A stretch of 64,000 nucleotides of DNA from Parapristionchus giblindavisi (Eukaryota; Nematoda; Chromadorea; Rhabditida; Diplogasteridae), in the NCBI GenBank assembly GCA_943737045.1, contig CALSFV010000267.1, positions 490,001 through 554,000 of the forward strand, written 5' to 3'. The notes below the pieces were generated by a model. It ran no database searches. It saw nothing but the letters and a program-made list of their open reading frames with translations, and was not told the origin of the DNA. This document shows positions 11,301 to 22,039 of the stretch, piece after piece; position 1 is the stretch's first letter, and each line of letters starts with the position of its first letter. Position numbers and translations under genes: made by a program.

Positions 11301-13760
11301 TTTCAGGTATTGTTTTGGTCTTATCAGAGTGAAAGCTACTTTTGTACTTTTTGCATTGTGGAATCAACACAGCATTACAGTTTGACATGAACTGAAGTGT
11401 ATATTATTCAGAATTTTTTGCTCTTTCACGTGGTATATGCTACGATAAGATTCGATAATATATTAACTTGACACGAATTCTTTATTGCCAAAAAAGCATA
11501 ATTCAATTTTGTTAATTCGGCTGAAGTGGCCGTTGTTCAACATGGGAACGTGCAAAATACTCAGAATTTTTTGCTCATTCGTTTGGTATATGACACGCTG
11601 GGTGTAGCAGAAAATATTTCATTTCAGATATTGTTTTGGTCTTATCAGAGTGAAAGCTACTTTTGTACTTTTTGCATTGTGGAATCAACACAGCATTACA
11701 GTTTGACATGAACTGAAGTGTAGATTATTCAGAATTTTTTGCTCTTTCACGTGGTATATGCTACGATAAGATTCGATAATATATTAACTTGACACGAATT
11801 CTTTATTGCCAAAAAAGCATAATTCAATTTTGTTAATTCGGCTGAAGTGGCCGTTGTTCAACATGGGAACGTGCAAAATACTCAGAATTTTTTGCTCTTT
11901 CGTTTGGTATATGACACGCTGGGTGTAGCAGAAAATATTTCATTTCAGGTATTGTTTTGGTCTTATCAGAGTGAAAGCTACTTTTGTACTTTTTGCATTG
12001 TGGAATCAACACAGCATTACAGTTTGACATGAACTGAAGTGTAGATTATTCAGAATTTTTTGCTCTTTCACGTGGTATATGCTACGATAAGATTCGATAA
12101 TATATTAACTTGACGCGAATTCTTTATTGCCAAAAAAGCATAATTCAATTTTGTTAATTCGGCTGAAGTGGCCGTTGTTCAACATGGGAACGTGCAAAAT
12201 ACTCAGAATTTTTTGCTCATTCGTTTGGTATATGACACGCTGGGTGTAGCAGAAAATATTTCATTTCAGGTATTGTTTTGGTCTTATCAGAGTGAAAGCT
12301 ACTTTTGTACTTTTTGCATTGTGGAATCAACACAGCATTACAGTTTGACATGAACTGAAGTGTAGATTATTCAGAATTTTTTGCTCTTTCACGTGGTATA
12401 TGCTACGATAAGATTCGATAATATATTAACTTGACGCGAATTCTTTATTGCCAAAAAGCATAATTCAATTTTGTTAATTCGGCTGAAGTGGCCGTTGTTC
12501 AACATGGGAACGTGCAAAATACTCAGAATTTTTTGCTCTTTCGTTTGGTATATGACACGCTGGGTGTAGCAGAAAATATTTCATTTCAGGTATTGTTTTG
12601 GTCTTATCAGAGTGAAAGCTACTTTTGTACTTTTTGCATTGTGGAATCAACACAGCATTACAGTTTGACATGAACTGAAGTGTAGATTATTCATAATTTT
12701 TTGCTCTTTCACGTGGTATATGCTACGATAAGATTCTATAATATATTAACTTGACACGAATTCTTTATTGCCAAAAAAGCATAATTCAATTTTGTTAATT
12801 CGGCTGAAGTGGCCGTTGTTCAACATGGGAACGTGCAAAATACTCAGAATTTTTTGCTCTTTCGTTTGGTATATGACACGCTGGGTGTAGCAGAAAATAT
12901 TTCATTTCAGGTATTGTTTTGGTCTTATCAGAGTGAAAGCTACTTTTGTACTTTTTGCATTGTGGAATCAACACAGCATTACAGTTTGACATGAACTGAA
13001 GTGTATATTATTCAGAATTTTTTGCTCTTTCACGTGGTATATGCTACGATAAGATTCGATAATATATTAACTTGACACGAATTCTTTATTGCCAAAAAAG
13101 CATAATTCAATTTTGTTAATTCGGCTGAAGTGGCCGTTGTTCAACATGGGAACGTGCAAAATACTCAGAATTTTTTGCTCATTCGTTTGGTATATGACAC
13201 GCTGGGTGTAGCAGAAAATATTTCATTTCAGATATTGTTTTGGTCTTATCAGAGTGAAAGCTACTTTTGTACTTTTTGCATTGTGGAATCAACACAGCAT
13301 TACAGTTTGACATGAACTGAAGTGTAGATTATTCAGAATTTTTTGCTCTTTCACGTGGTATATGCTACGATAAGATTCGATAATATATTAACTTGACACG
13401 AATTCTTTATTGCCAAAAAAGCATAATTCAATTTTGTTAATTCGGCTGAAGTGGCCGTTGTTCAACATGGGAACGTGCAAAATACTCAGAATTTTTTGCT
13501 CTTTCGTTTGGTATATGACACGCTGGGTGTAGCAGAAAATATTTCATTTCAGGTATTGTTTTGGTCTTATCAGAGTGAAAGCTACTTTTGTACTTTTTGC
13601 ATTGTGGAATCAACACAGCATTACAGTTTGACATGAACTGAAGTGTAGATTATTCAGAATTTTTTGCTCTTTCACGTGGTATATGCTACGATAAGATTCG
13701 ATAATATATTAACTTGACACGAATTCTTTATTGCCAAAAAAGCATAATTCAATTTTGTTA

Positions 13761-13777
13761 ATTCGGCTGAAGTGGCC
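13761..13777 (+). other. Weak CENP-B-box-like 17-mer, example site
   Basis: The 17-mer matches 7 of the 9 defined positions of the mammalian CENP-B box: TTCG and the central A agree, while the terminal CGGG reads TGGC. It recurs at the start of nearly every unit. Two mismatches in the CGGG half make CENP-B-type binding doubtful, so this is recorded as a resemblance only. Confidence 0.15.
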
Positions 13778-13993
13778 GTTGTTCAACATGGGAACGTGCA
13801 AAATACTCAGAATTTTTTGCTCTTTCGTTTGGTATATGACACGCTGGGTGTAGCAGAAAATATTTCATTTCAGGTATTGTTTTGGTCTTATCAGAGTGAA
13901 AGCTACTTTTGTACTTTTTGCATTGTGGAATCAACACAGCATTACAGTTTGACATGAACTGAAGTGTAGATTATTCAGAATTTTTTGCTCTTT

Positions 13994-13999
13994 CACGTG
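13994..13999. promoter_or_regulatory. CACGTG palindrome (E-box-like), example site
   Basis: One CACGTG lies in the second half of almost every unit, in the context TTTCACGTGGTATATG. The corresponding position in the first half reads TCGTTTGGTATATG and lacks it. CACGTG is the canonical core bound by bHLH proteins of the Myc/Max/USF type. Whether anything binds here is unknown. The site is lost by substitution in units near 21634 and 21953, and by a 3-bp deletion at 36031 and 36670. Confidence 0.3.
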
Positions 14000-14041
14000 G
14001 TATATGCTACGATAAGATTCGATAATATATTAACTTGACAC

Positions 14042-14047
14042 GAATTC
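14042..14047. other. Once-per-unit GAATTC site, example
   Basis: A single GAATTC occurs in each canonical unit, so EcoRI digestion should give a 321-bp ladder. Variants that lose it mark related units: CGAAATC near 18151, 19113 and 20399; GAATAC with the changed base at 37361, 38326 and 38969; and CGATTTC near 39931. Confidence 0.9.
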
Positions 14048-15614
14048 TTTATTGCCAAAAAAGCATAATTCAATTTTGTTAATTCGGCTGAAGTGGCCGT
14101 TGTTCAACATGGGAACGTGCAAAATACTCAGAATTTTTTGCTCTTTCGTTTGGTATATGACACGCTGGGTGTAGCAGAAAATATTTCATTTCAGGTATTG
14201 TTTTGGTCTTATCAGAGTGAAAGCTACTTTTGTACTTTTTGCATTGTGGAATCAACACAGCATTACAGTTTGACATGAACTGAAGTGTAGATTATTCAGA
14301 ATTTTTTGCTCTTTCACGTGGTATATGCTACGATAAGATTCGATAATATATTAACTTGACACGAATTCTTTATTGCCAAAAAAGCATAATTCAATTTTGT
14401 TAATTCGGCTGAAGTGGCCGTTGTTCAACATGGGAACGTGCAAAATACTCAGAATTTTTTGCTCTTTCGTTTGGTATATGGCACGCAGGGTGTAGCAGAA
14501 AATATTTCATTTCAGGTATTGTTTTGGTCTTATCAGAGTGAAAGCTACTTTTGTACTTTTTGCATTGTGGAATCAACACAGCATTACAGTTTGATATGAA
14601 CTGAAGTGTAGATTATTCAGAATTTTTTGCTCTTTCACGTGGTATATGCTACGATAAGATTCGATAATATATTAACTTGACACGAATTCTTTATTGCCAA
14701 AAAAGCGTAATTCAATTTTGTTAATTCGGCTGAAGTGGCCGTTGTTCAACATGGGAACGTGCAAAATACTCAGAATTTTTTGCTCTTTCGTTTGGTATAT
14801 GGCACGCAGGGTGTAGCAGAAAATATTTCATTTCAGGTATTGTTTTGGTCTTATCAGAGTGAAAGCTACTTTTGTACTTATTGCATTGTGGAATCAACAC
14901 AGCATTACAGTTTGACATGAACTGAAGTGTAGATTATTCAGAATTTTTTGCTCTTTCACGTGGTATATGCTACGATAAGATTCGATAATATATTAACTTG
15001 ACACGAATTCTTTATTGCCAAAAAAGCATAATTCAATTTTGTTAATTCGGCTGAAGTGGCCGTTGTTCAACATGGGAACGTGCAAAATACTCAGAATTTT
15101 TTGCTCTTTCGTTTGGTATATGACACGCTGGGTGTAGCAGAAAACATTTCATTTCAGGTATTGTTTTGGTCTTATCAGAGTGAAAGCTACTTTTGTACTT
15201 TTTGCATTGTGGAATCAACACAGCATTACAGTTTGACATGAACTGAAGTGTAGATTCTTCAGAATTTTTTGCTCTTTCACGTGGTATATGCTACGATAAG
15301 ATTCGATAATATATTAACTTGACACGAATTCTTTATTGCCAAAAAAGCATAATTCAATTTTGTTAATTCGGCTGAAGTGGCCGTTGTTCAACATGGGAAC
15401 GTGCAAAATACTCAGAATTTTTTGCTCTTTCGTTTGGTATATGACATGCTGGGTGTAGCAGAAAATATTTCATTTCAGGTATTGTTTTGGTCTTATCAGA
15501 GTGAAAGCTACTTTTGTACTTTTTGCATTGTGGAATCAACACAGCATTACAGTTTGACATGAACTGAAGTGTAGATTATTCAGAATTTTTTGCTCTTTCA
15601 CGTGGTATATGCTA

Positions 15615-16263
15615 TCGTACACTCAACAAAATTCGACCCATCGTAGAAACATTTACTGCCAGTCACAAATTGTCAGTAAATGTTAGTGAATTTTACAAAC
15701 ACGATTTGAGCATTTGATTATTTGCAATTTTTACAATTTTTCACTATTATTTCTATGTTTCCGATGATTAATTACCTACTGGGGCACAAAATAAAATCAA
15801 AACAACGTCTTGTGAAGGATCTGTCGAATTTTTTACGGCAAAGAAGAGTCAGTTTGCGATTCTCCAAAGGCTACAAACTACAACTTTATTTTTTCTTGGC
15901 TTCCGTCAACTGCGAGCATTTGTACGCTTATTTCATGTACTTTTTGTGCTAATCGTGCTATTTTTCTTTTAAAATGATTGTACTTCATCTTATTCAGGTG
16001 CCTGACCGTCGACTGATCCGTGGAACCTCGTCGAGGCTGTTTTACACATAGCCAAAGACAACCGTTCCTTTAGAGAAGTTTTATTCTATTTATTTACTTG
16101 TATTTGTATGTATGTCCTTTATTTCTTTAATCAGATCAATCTATTTCAATGATACTTTGTGTGCAATTCAGGTTCAGTTGACTCTGTACCAATGAAGTGC
16201 CAAAACAAGGATCGAAGAGCAAGGACAACAAGGATTTATCAACGACGATAGAAAAGGTGAGAA
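15615..16263 (+). repeat. Left terminal inverted repeat, element copy 1
   Basis: 649 bp, pairing with 16502-17149. Near its outer end it contains its own 10-bp inverted repeat, ACATTTACTG at 15649-15658 and CAGTAAATGT at 15674-15683, which could form a small stem. It has one extra A relative to the right arm in GTCGAATTTTTTACGG. Its inner end reads AAAAGGTGAGAA, resembling a splice donor. Confidence 0.9.
15878..16069 (-). other. 63-codon open frame in left arm, copy 1 (unknown)
   Basis: Mirror image of the frame at 16696-16887, read outward toward the left end of the element. The stop is CTA (reverse of TAG) at 15878-15880 and the upstream limit is TTA at 16070-16072. It reads KRKIARLAQKVHEIS where the right arm has KRKMARLAQKIHEIS. 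No family recognised. Confidence 0.25.
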
Positions 16264-16501
16264 ATTCCACTTCCACATAGCATATATGCACTATATTGAT
16301 TGAAGTCTGTCCAATCTATCGCAGCACAGTCTGCAATTGAACCATATAGATGATATTAAACGTATTACTGTAGTTGCGAACTGTGACAAAGAACTAACAG
16401 TATGTGACATTGTCATTCATAAAAATCATTTCTTTCTAGTTTGATCGAAGCAGTTGATCTCCGTGCTGCTTGTACATCGTCTAACTGGAGTTAAGGAAGT
16501 A
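16264..16501. other. Unique centre (loop) of element copy 1
   Basis: 238 bp not repeated elsewhere in the element. I see no long frame. It includes the short palindrome GCATATATGC near 16280 and a TTTCTTTCTAG stretch resembling a splice acceptor. No similarity to the satellite was noticed. Confidence 0.8.
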
Positions 16502-17149
16502 TTCTCACCTTTTCTATCGTCGTTGATAAATCCTTGTTGTATTTTCTCTTCGATCCTAGTTTTGGCACTTCATTCGTACAGAGTCGACTGAACCTGAATT
16601 GCACACAAAGTATCATTGAAATAGATTGATCTGATTAAATAAAGAAAGGATATACATACAAATACAAGTAAATAAATAGAATAAAACTTCTCTAAAGGAA
16701 CGGTTGTCTTTGGCTATGTGTAAAACAGCCTCGACGAGGTTCCACGGATCAGTCGACGGTCAGGCACCTGAATAAGATGAAGTACAATCATTTTAAAAGA
16801 AAAATGGCACGATTAGCACAAAAAATACATGAAATAAGCGTACAAATGCTCGCAGTTGACGGAAGCCAAGAAAAAATAAAGTTGTAGTTTGTAGCCTTTG
16901 GAGAATCGCAAACTGACTCTTCTTTGCCGTAAAAAATCGACAGATCCTTCACAAGACGTTGTTTTGATTTTATTTTGTGCCCTAGTAGGTAAATAATCAT
17001 GGGAAACATAGAAATAATAGTGAAAATTTGTAAAAATTGCGAATAATCAAATGCTCAAATCGTGTTTGTAAAATTCACTAACATTTACTGACAATTTGTG
17101 AATGGCAGTAAATGTTTCTACGATGGGTCGAATTTTGTTGAGTGTACGA
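16502..17149 (-). repeat. Right terminal inverted repeat, element copy 1
   Basis: 648 bp, reverse complement of the left arm with about 18 differences that I counted. They cluster in the outer 100-180 bp and in the innermost 100 bp. The outermost 45 bp are perfectly matched, as expected for sequence recognised in transposition. Confidence 0.9.
16696..16887 (+). other. 63-codon open frame in right arm, copy 1 (unknown)
   Basis: The frame opens after a TAA at 16693-16695 and closes with TAG at 16885-16887. The first ATG is codon 28 (16777), leaving 36 residues from MKYNHFKRKMARLAQKI onward; upstream codons read QPRRGSTDQSTVRHL. The product would be basic and possibly helical. I recognise no family. 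The reason to record it is that the same frame is open in the opposite arm, where the only two base differences over 189 bp give conservative changes (M to I, I to V). It could be a fragment of a captured exon or a chance frame; there is no clear promoter. An AATAAA lies just before the stop. Confidence 0.25.
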
Positions 17150-17221
17150 TACGATAAGATTCGATAATATATTAACTTGACACGAATTCTTTATTGCCAA
17201 AAAAGCATAATTCAATTTGGT

Positions 17222-17543
17222 TAATTCGGCTGAAGTGGCCGTTGTTCAACATGGGAACGTGCAAAATACTCAGAATTTTTTGCTCTTTCGTTTGGTATAT
17301 GACACGCTGGGTGTAGCAGAAAAAAATTTCATTTCAGGTATTGTTTTGGTCTTATCAGAGTGAAAGCTACTTTTGTACTTTTTGCATTGTGGAATCAACA
17401 CAGCATTACAGTTTGACATGAACTGAAGTGTAGATTATTCAGAATTTTTTGCTCTTTCACGTGGTATATGCTACGATAAGATTCGATAATATATTAACTT
17501 GACACGAATTCTTTATTGCCAAAAAAGCATAATTCAATTTGGT
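17222..17543. repeat. First class B monomer (322 bp)
   Basis: Class B has AGAAAAAAATTTC where canonical units have AGAAAATATTTC, a net gain of one base that also closes the chance reading frames of the canonical unit. This is the first one from the left, and it is the first complete unit to the right of element copy 1. The linked marker GGTTAATTC (canonical TGTTAATTC) also first appears at its border. Confidence 0.9.
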
Positions 17544-20500
17544 TAATTCGGCTGAAGTGGCCGTTGTTCAACATGGGAACGTGCAAAATACTCAGAATTT
17601 TTTGCTCTTTCGTTTGGTATATGACACGCTGGGTGTAGCAGAAAATATTTCATTTCAGGTATTGTTTTGGTCTTATCAGAGTGAAAGCTACTTTTGTACT
17701 TTTTGCATTGTGGAATCAACACAGCATTACAGTTTGACATGAACTGAAGTGTAGATTCTTCAGAATTTTTTGCTCTTTCACGTGGTATATGCTACAATAA
17801 GATTCGATAATATATTAACTTGACACGAATTCTTTATTGCCAAAAAAGCATAATTCAATTTGGTTAATTCGGCTGAAGTGGCCGTTGTTCAACATGGGAA
17901 CGTGCAAAATACTCAGAATTTTTTGCTCTTTCGTTTGGTATATGGCACGCTGGGTGTAGCAGAAAAAAATTTCATTTCAGGTATTGTTTTGGTCTTACCA
18001 GAGTGAAAGCTACTTTTGTACTTTTTGCATTGTGGAATCAACACAGCATTACAGTTTGACATGAACTGAAGTGTAGATTATTCAGAATTTTTTGCTCTTT
18101 CACGTGGTATATGCTACGATAAGATTCGATAATATATTAACTTGACACGAAATCTTTATTGCCAAAAAAGCATAATTCAATTTGGTTAATTCGGCTGAAG
18201 TGGCCGTTGTTCAACATGGGAACGTGCAAAATACTCAGAATTTTTTGCTCTTTCGTTTGGTATATGACACGCTGGGTGTAGCAGAAAATATTTCATTTCA
18301 GGTATTGTTTTGGTCTTATCAGAGTGAAAGCTACTTTTGTACTTTTTGCATTGTGGAATCAACACAGCATTACAGTTTGACATGAACTGAAGTGTAGATT
18401 ATTCAGAATTTTTTGCTCTTTCACGTGGTATATGCTACGATAAGATTCGATAATATATTAACTTGACACGAATTCTTTATTGCCAAAAAAGCATAATTCA
18501 ATTTTGTTAATTCGGCTGAAGTGGCCGTTGTTCAACATGGGAACGTGCAAAATACTCAGAATTTTTTGCTCTTTCGTTTGGTATATGACACGCTGGGTGT
18601 AGCAGAAAATATTTCATTTCAGGTATTGTTTTGGTCTTATCAGAGTGAAAGCTACTTTTGTACTTTTTGCATTGTGGAATCAACACAGCATTACAGTTTG
18701 ACATGAACTGAAGTGTAGATTCTTCAGAATTTTTTGCTCTTTCACGTGGTATATGCTACGATAAGATTCGATAATATATTAACTTGACACGAATTCTTTA
18801 TTGCCAAAAAAGCATAATTCAATTTGGTTAATTCGGCTGAAGTGGCCGTTGTTCAACATGGGAACGTGCAAAATACTCAGAATTTTTTGCTCTTTCGTTT
18901 GGTATATGACACGCTGGGTGTAGCAGAAAATATTTCATTTCAGGTATTGTTTTGGTCTTATCAGAGTGAAAGCTACTTTTGTACTTTTTGCATTGTGGAA
19001 TCAACACAGCATTACAGTTTGACATGAACTGAAGTGTAGATTATTCAGAATTTTTTGCTCTTTCACGTGGTATATGCTACGATAAGATTCGATAATATAT
19101 TAACTTGACACGAAATCTTTATTGCCAAAAAAGCATAATTCAATTTGGTTAATTCGGCTGAAGTGGCCGTTGTTCAACATGGGAACGTGCAAAATACTCA
19201 GAATTTTTTGCTCTTTCGTTTGGTATATGACACGCTGGGTGTAGCAGAAAATATTTCATTTCAGGTATTGTTTTGGTCTTATCAGAGTGAAAGCTACTTT
19301 TGTACTTTTTGCATTGTGGAATCAACACAGCATTACAGTTTGACATGAACTGAAGTGTAGATTATTCAGAATTTTTTGCTCTTTCACGTGGTATATGCTA
19401 CGATAAGATTCGATAATATATTAACTTGACACGAATTCTTTATTGCCAAAAAAGCATAATTCAATTTTGTTAATTCGGCTGAAGTGGCCGTTGTTCAACA
19501 TGGGAACGTGCAAAATACTCAGAATTTTTTGCTCTTTCGTTTGGTATATGACACGCTGGGTGTAGCAGAAAATATTTCATTTCAGGTATTGTTTTGGTCT
19601 TATCAGAGTGAAAGCTACTTTTGTACTTTTTGCATTGTGGAATCAACACAGCATTACAGTTTGACATGAACTGAAGTGTAGATTATTCAGAATTTTTTGC
19701 TCTTTCACGTGGTATATGCTACGATAAGATTCGATAATATATTAACTTGACACGAATTCTTTATTGCCAAAAAAGCATAATTCAATTTGGTTAATTCGGC
19801 TGAAGTGGCCGTTGTTCAACATGGGAACGTGCAAAATACTCAGAATTTTTTGCTCTTTCGTTTGGTATATGACACGCTGGGTGTAGCAGAAAATATTTCA
19901 TTTCAGGTATTGTTTTGGTCTTATCAGAGTGAAAGCTACTTTTGTACTTTTTGCATTGTGGAATCAACACAGCATTACAGTTTGACATGAACTGAAGTGT
20001 AGATTCTTCAGAATTTTTTGCTCTTTCACGTGGTATATGCTACAATAAGATTCGATAATATATTAACTTGACACGAATTCTTTATTGCCAAAAAAGCATA
20101 ATTCAATTTGGTTAATTCGGCTGAAGTGGCCGTTGTTCAACATGGGAACGTGCAAAATACTCAGAATTTTTTGCTCTTTCGTTTGGTATATGGCACGCTG
20201 GGTGTAGCAGAAAAAAATTTCATTTCAGGTATTGTTTTGGTCTTACCAGAGTGAAAGCTACTTTTGTACTTTTTGCATTGTGGAATCAACACAGCATTAC
20301 AGTTTGACATGAACTGAAGTGTAGATTATTCAGAATTTTTTGCTCTTTCACGTGGTATATGCTACGATAAGATTCGATAATATATTAACTTGACACGAAA
20401 TCTTTATTGCCAAAAAAGCATAATTCAATTTGGTTAATTCGGCTGAAGTGGCCGTTGTTCAACATGGGAACGTGCAAAATACTCAGAATTTTTTGCTCTT

Positions 20501-22039
20501 TCGTTTGGTATATGACACGCTGGGTGTAGCAGAAAATATTTCATTTCAGGTATTGTTTTGGTCTTATCAGAGTGAAAGCTACTTTTGTACTTTTTGCATT
20601 GTGGAATCAACACAGCATTACAGTTTGACATGAACTGAAGTGTAGATTATTCAGAATTTTTTGCTCTTTCACGTGGTATATGCTACGATAAGATTCGATA
20701 ATATATTAACTTGACACGAATTCTTTATTGCCAAAAAAGCATAATTCAATTTTGTTAATTCGGCTGAAGTGGCCGTTGTTCAACATGGGAACGTGCAAAA
20801 TACTCAGAATTTTTTGCTCTTTCGTTTGGTATATGACACGCTGGGTGTAGCAGAAAATATTTCATTTCAGGTATTGTTTTGGTCTTATCAGAGTGAAAGC
20901 TACTTTTGTACTTTTTGCATTGTGGAATCAACACAGCATTACAGTTTGACATGAACTGAAGTGTAGATTCTTCAGAATTTTTTGCTCTTTCACGTGGTAT
21001 ATGCTACGATAAGATTCGATAATATATTAACTTGACACGAATTCTTTATTGCCAAAAAAGCATAATTCAATTTGGTTAATTCGGCTGAAGTGGCCGTTGT
21101 TCAACATGGGAACGTGCAAAATACTCAGAATTTTTTGCTCTTTCGTTTGGTATATGACACGCTGGGTGTAGCAGAAAATATTTCATTTCAGGTATTGTTT
21201 TGGTCTTATCAGAGTGAAAGCTACTTTTGTACTTTTTGCATTGTGGAATCAACACAGCATTACAGTTTGACATGAACTGAAGTGTAGATTATTCAGAATT
21301 TTTTGCTCTTTCACGTGGTATATGCTACGATAAGATTCGATAATATATTAACTTGACACGAATTCTTTATTGCCAAAAAAGCATAATTCAATTTTGTTAA
21401 TTCGGCTGAAGTGGCCGTTGTTCAACATGGGAACGTGCAAAATACTCAGAATTTTTTGCTCTTTCGTTTGGTATATGACACGCTGGGTGTAGCAGAAAAT
21501 ATTTCATTTCAGGTATTGTTTTGGTCTTATCAGAGTGAAAGCTACTTTTGTACTTTTTGCATTGTGGAATCAACACAGCATTACAGTTTGACATGAACTG
21601 AAGTGTAGATTCTTCAGAATTTTTTGCTCTTTCTCGTGGTATATGCTACGATAAGATTCGATAATATATTAACTTGACACGAATTCTTTATTGCCAAAAA
21701 AGCATAATTCAATTTTGTTAATTCGGCTGAAGTGGCCGTTGTTCAACATGGGAACGTGCAAAATACTCAGAATTTTTTGCTCTTTCGTTTGGTATATGAC
21801 ACGCTGGGTGTAGCAGAAAATATTTCATTTCAGGTATTGTTTTGGTCTTATCAGAGTGAAAGCTACTTTTGTACTTTTTGCATTGTGGAATCAACACAGC
21901 ATTATAGTTTGACATGAACTGAAGTGTAGATTATTCAGAATTGTTTGCTCTTTTACGTGGTATATGCTTCGATAAGAGTCGATAATATATTAACTTGACA
22001 CGAATTCTTTATTGCCAAAAAAGCATAATTCAATTTGGT
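17544..22039. repeat. 2,248-bp higher-order repeat, one full and one partial copy
   Basis: 17544-19791 (seven units, one of them class B at 17865) aligns with the sequence from 19792 at an offset of 2,248. Shared marks are CTACAATAAG at 17796 and 20044, the class B unit with GGCACGCTGGG and CTTACCAGAG at 17865 and 20113, CGAAATCTTT at 18151 and 20399, and GATTCTTCAG. Agreement weakens after about 21397, where the TGTTAATTC border replaces GGTTAATTC. Confidence 0.85.

Larger units (their letters stand above)
13759..14079 (+). repeat. Reference canonical monomer (321 bp)
   Basis: Chosen as an example because it and its neighbours carry no private variants. It has about 34% G+C and 9 CpG against about 9.3 expected. 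It is an ancient dimer: the block CAGAATTTTTTGCTCTTTC followed by GGTATATG occurs at unit offset 49 and again at offset 217. CTGAAGTG occurs at offsets 8 and 200. An AGCAT..A..CA.TTTG motif precedes each CTGAAGTG. The two halves are therefore about 168 and 153 bp, close to nucleosomal length. The orientation label is arbitrary. Confidence 0.93.
9265..14721. repeat. Canonical monomer block with 1,604-bp HOR
   Basis: Only canonical-type units occur; half-units, class C and class B are all absent. Two adjacent five-unit blocks, 10551-12154 and 12155-13758, share a one-base deletion in the A run before GCATAATTC (units 10551 and 12155 are 320 bp), CAGATATTG for CAGGTATTG (in units 11513 and 13117) and GTATATTATTC for GTAGATTATTC. 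The unit at 9265 is 323 bp because of two extra T residues near 9426. The units from 13438 to 14400 are nearly identical to one another. Confidence 0.88.
15615..17149. mobile_element. Foldback-like DNA element, copy 1 (1,535 bp)
   Basis: A non-satellite insertion starting TCGTACACTCAAC and ending with the exact reverse complement. It splits the unit that starts at 15364 after GTATATGCTA and resumes at TACGATAAG, so TA is duplicated (15613-15614 and 17150-17151) and nothing of the unit is lost. Inverted arms of 649 and 648 bp enclose a 238-bp centre; arms are about 97% identical. A TA duplication is typical of Tc1/mariner-type transposition (established knowledge), but the ends match no family I recognise and there is no transposase frame, so it is non-autonomous, or a palindrome made from two copies of a smaller element. 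The private base here is A at 17102, where copy 2 and the opposite arm support C. Confidence 0.85.
14631..17540. repeat. Segmental duplication, copy 1 (contains foldback element)
   Basis: About 2,910 bp recur at 22592-25501 with an offset of 7,961 bp. Shared marks are GCGTAATTC just before the unit at 14722, GGCACGCAGGG with CTTATTGC in that unit, AAAACATTTC and GATTCTTCAG in the next, GACATGCTGGG in the third, the whole element, and the class B unit to its right. Flanking mismatches set the limits: 14630 against 22591 on the left (the left edge lies between there and 14706) and 17541 against 25502 on the right. I found only two differences inside, both in the element. Confidence 0.9.

Noticed and set aside
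15722..15952. 76-residue forward frame in the left arm of the element and its mirror at 16788-17009 (also 23683-23913 and 24749-24970)
   Set aside because: A one-base indel between arms changes the frame halfway, so the two proteins diverge completely after VKDLS; no domain recognised. Unlikely to be coding.
15615..17149. Assigning the element to Helitron, piggyBac or hAT families
   Set aside because: Long inverted arms exclude Helitron, and the TA duplication does not fit the TTAA of piggyBac or the 8 bp of hAT. Tc1/mariner-like transposition is the best fit but unproven.
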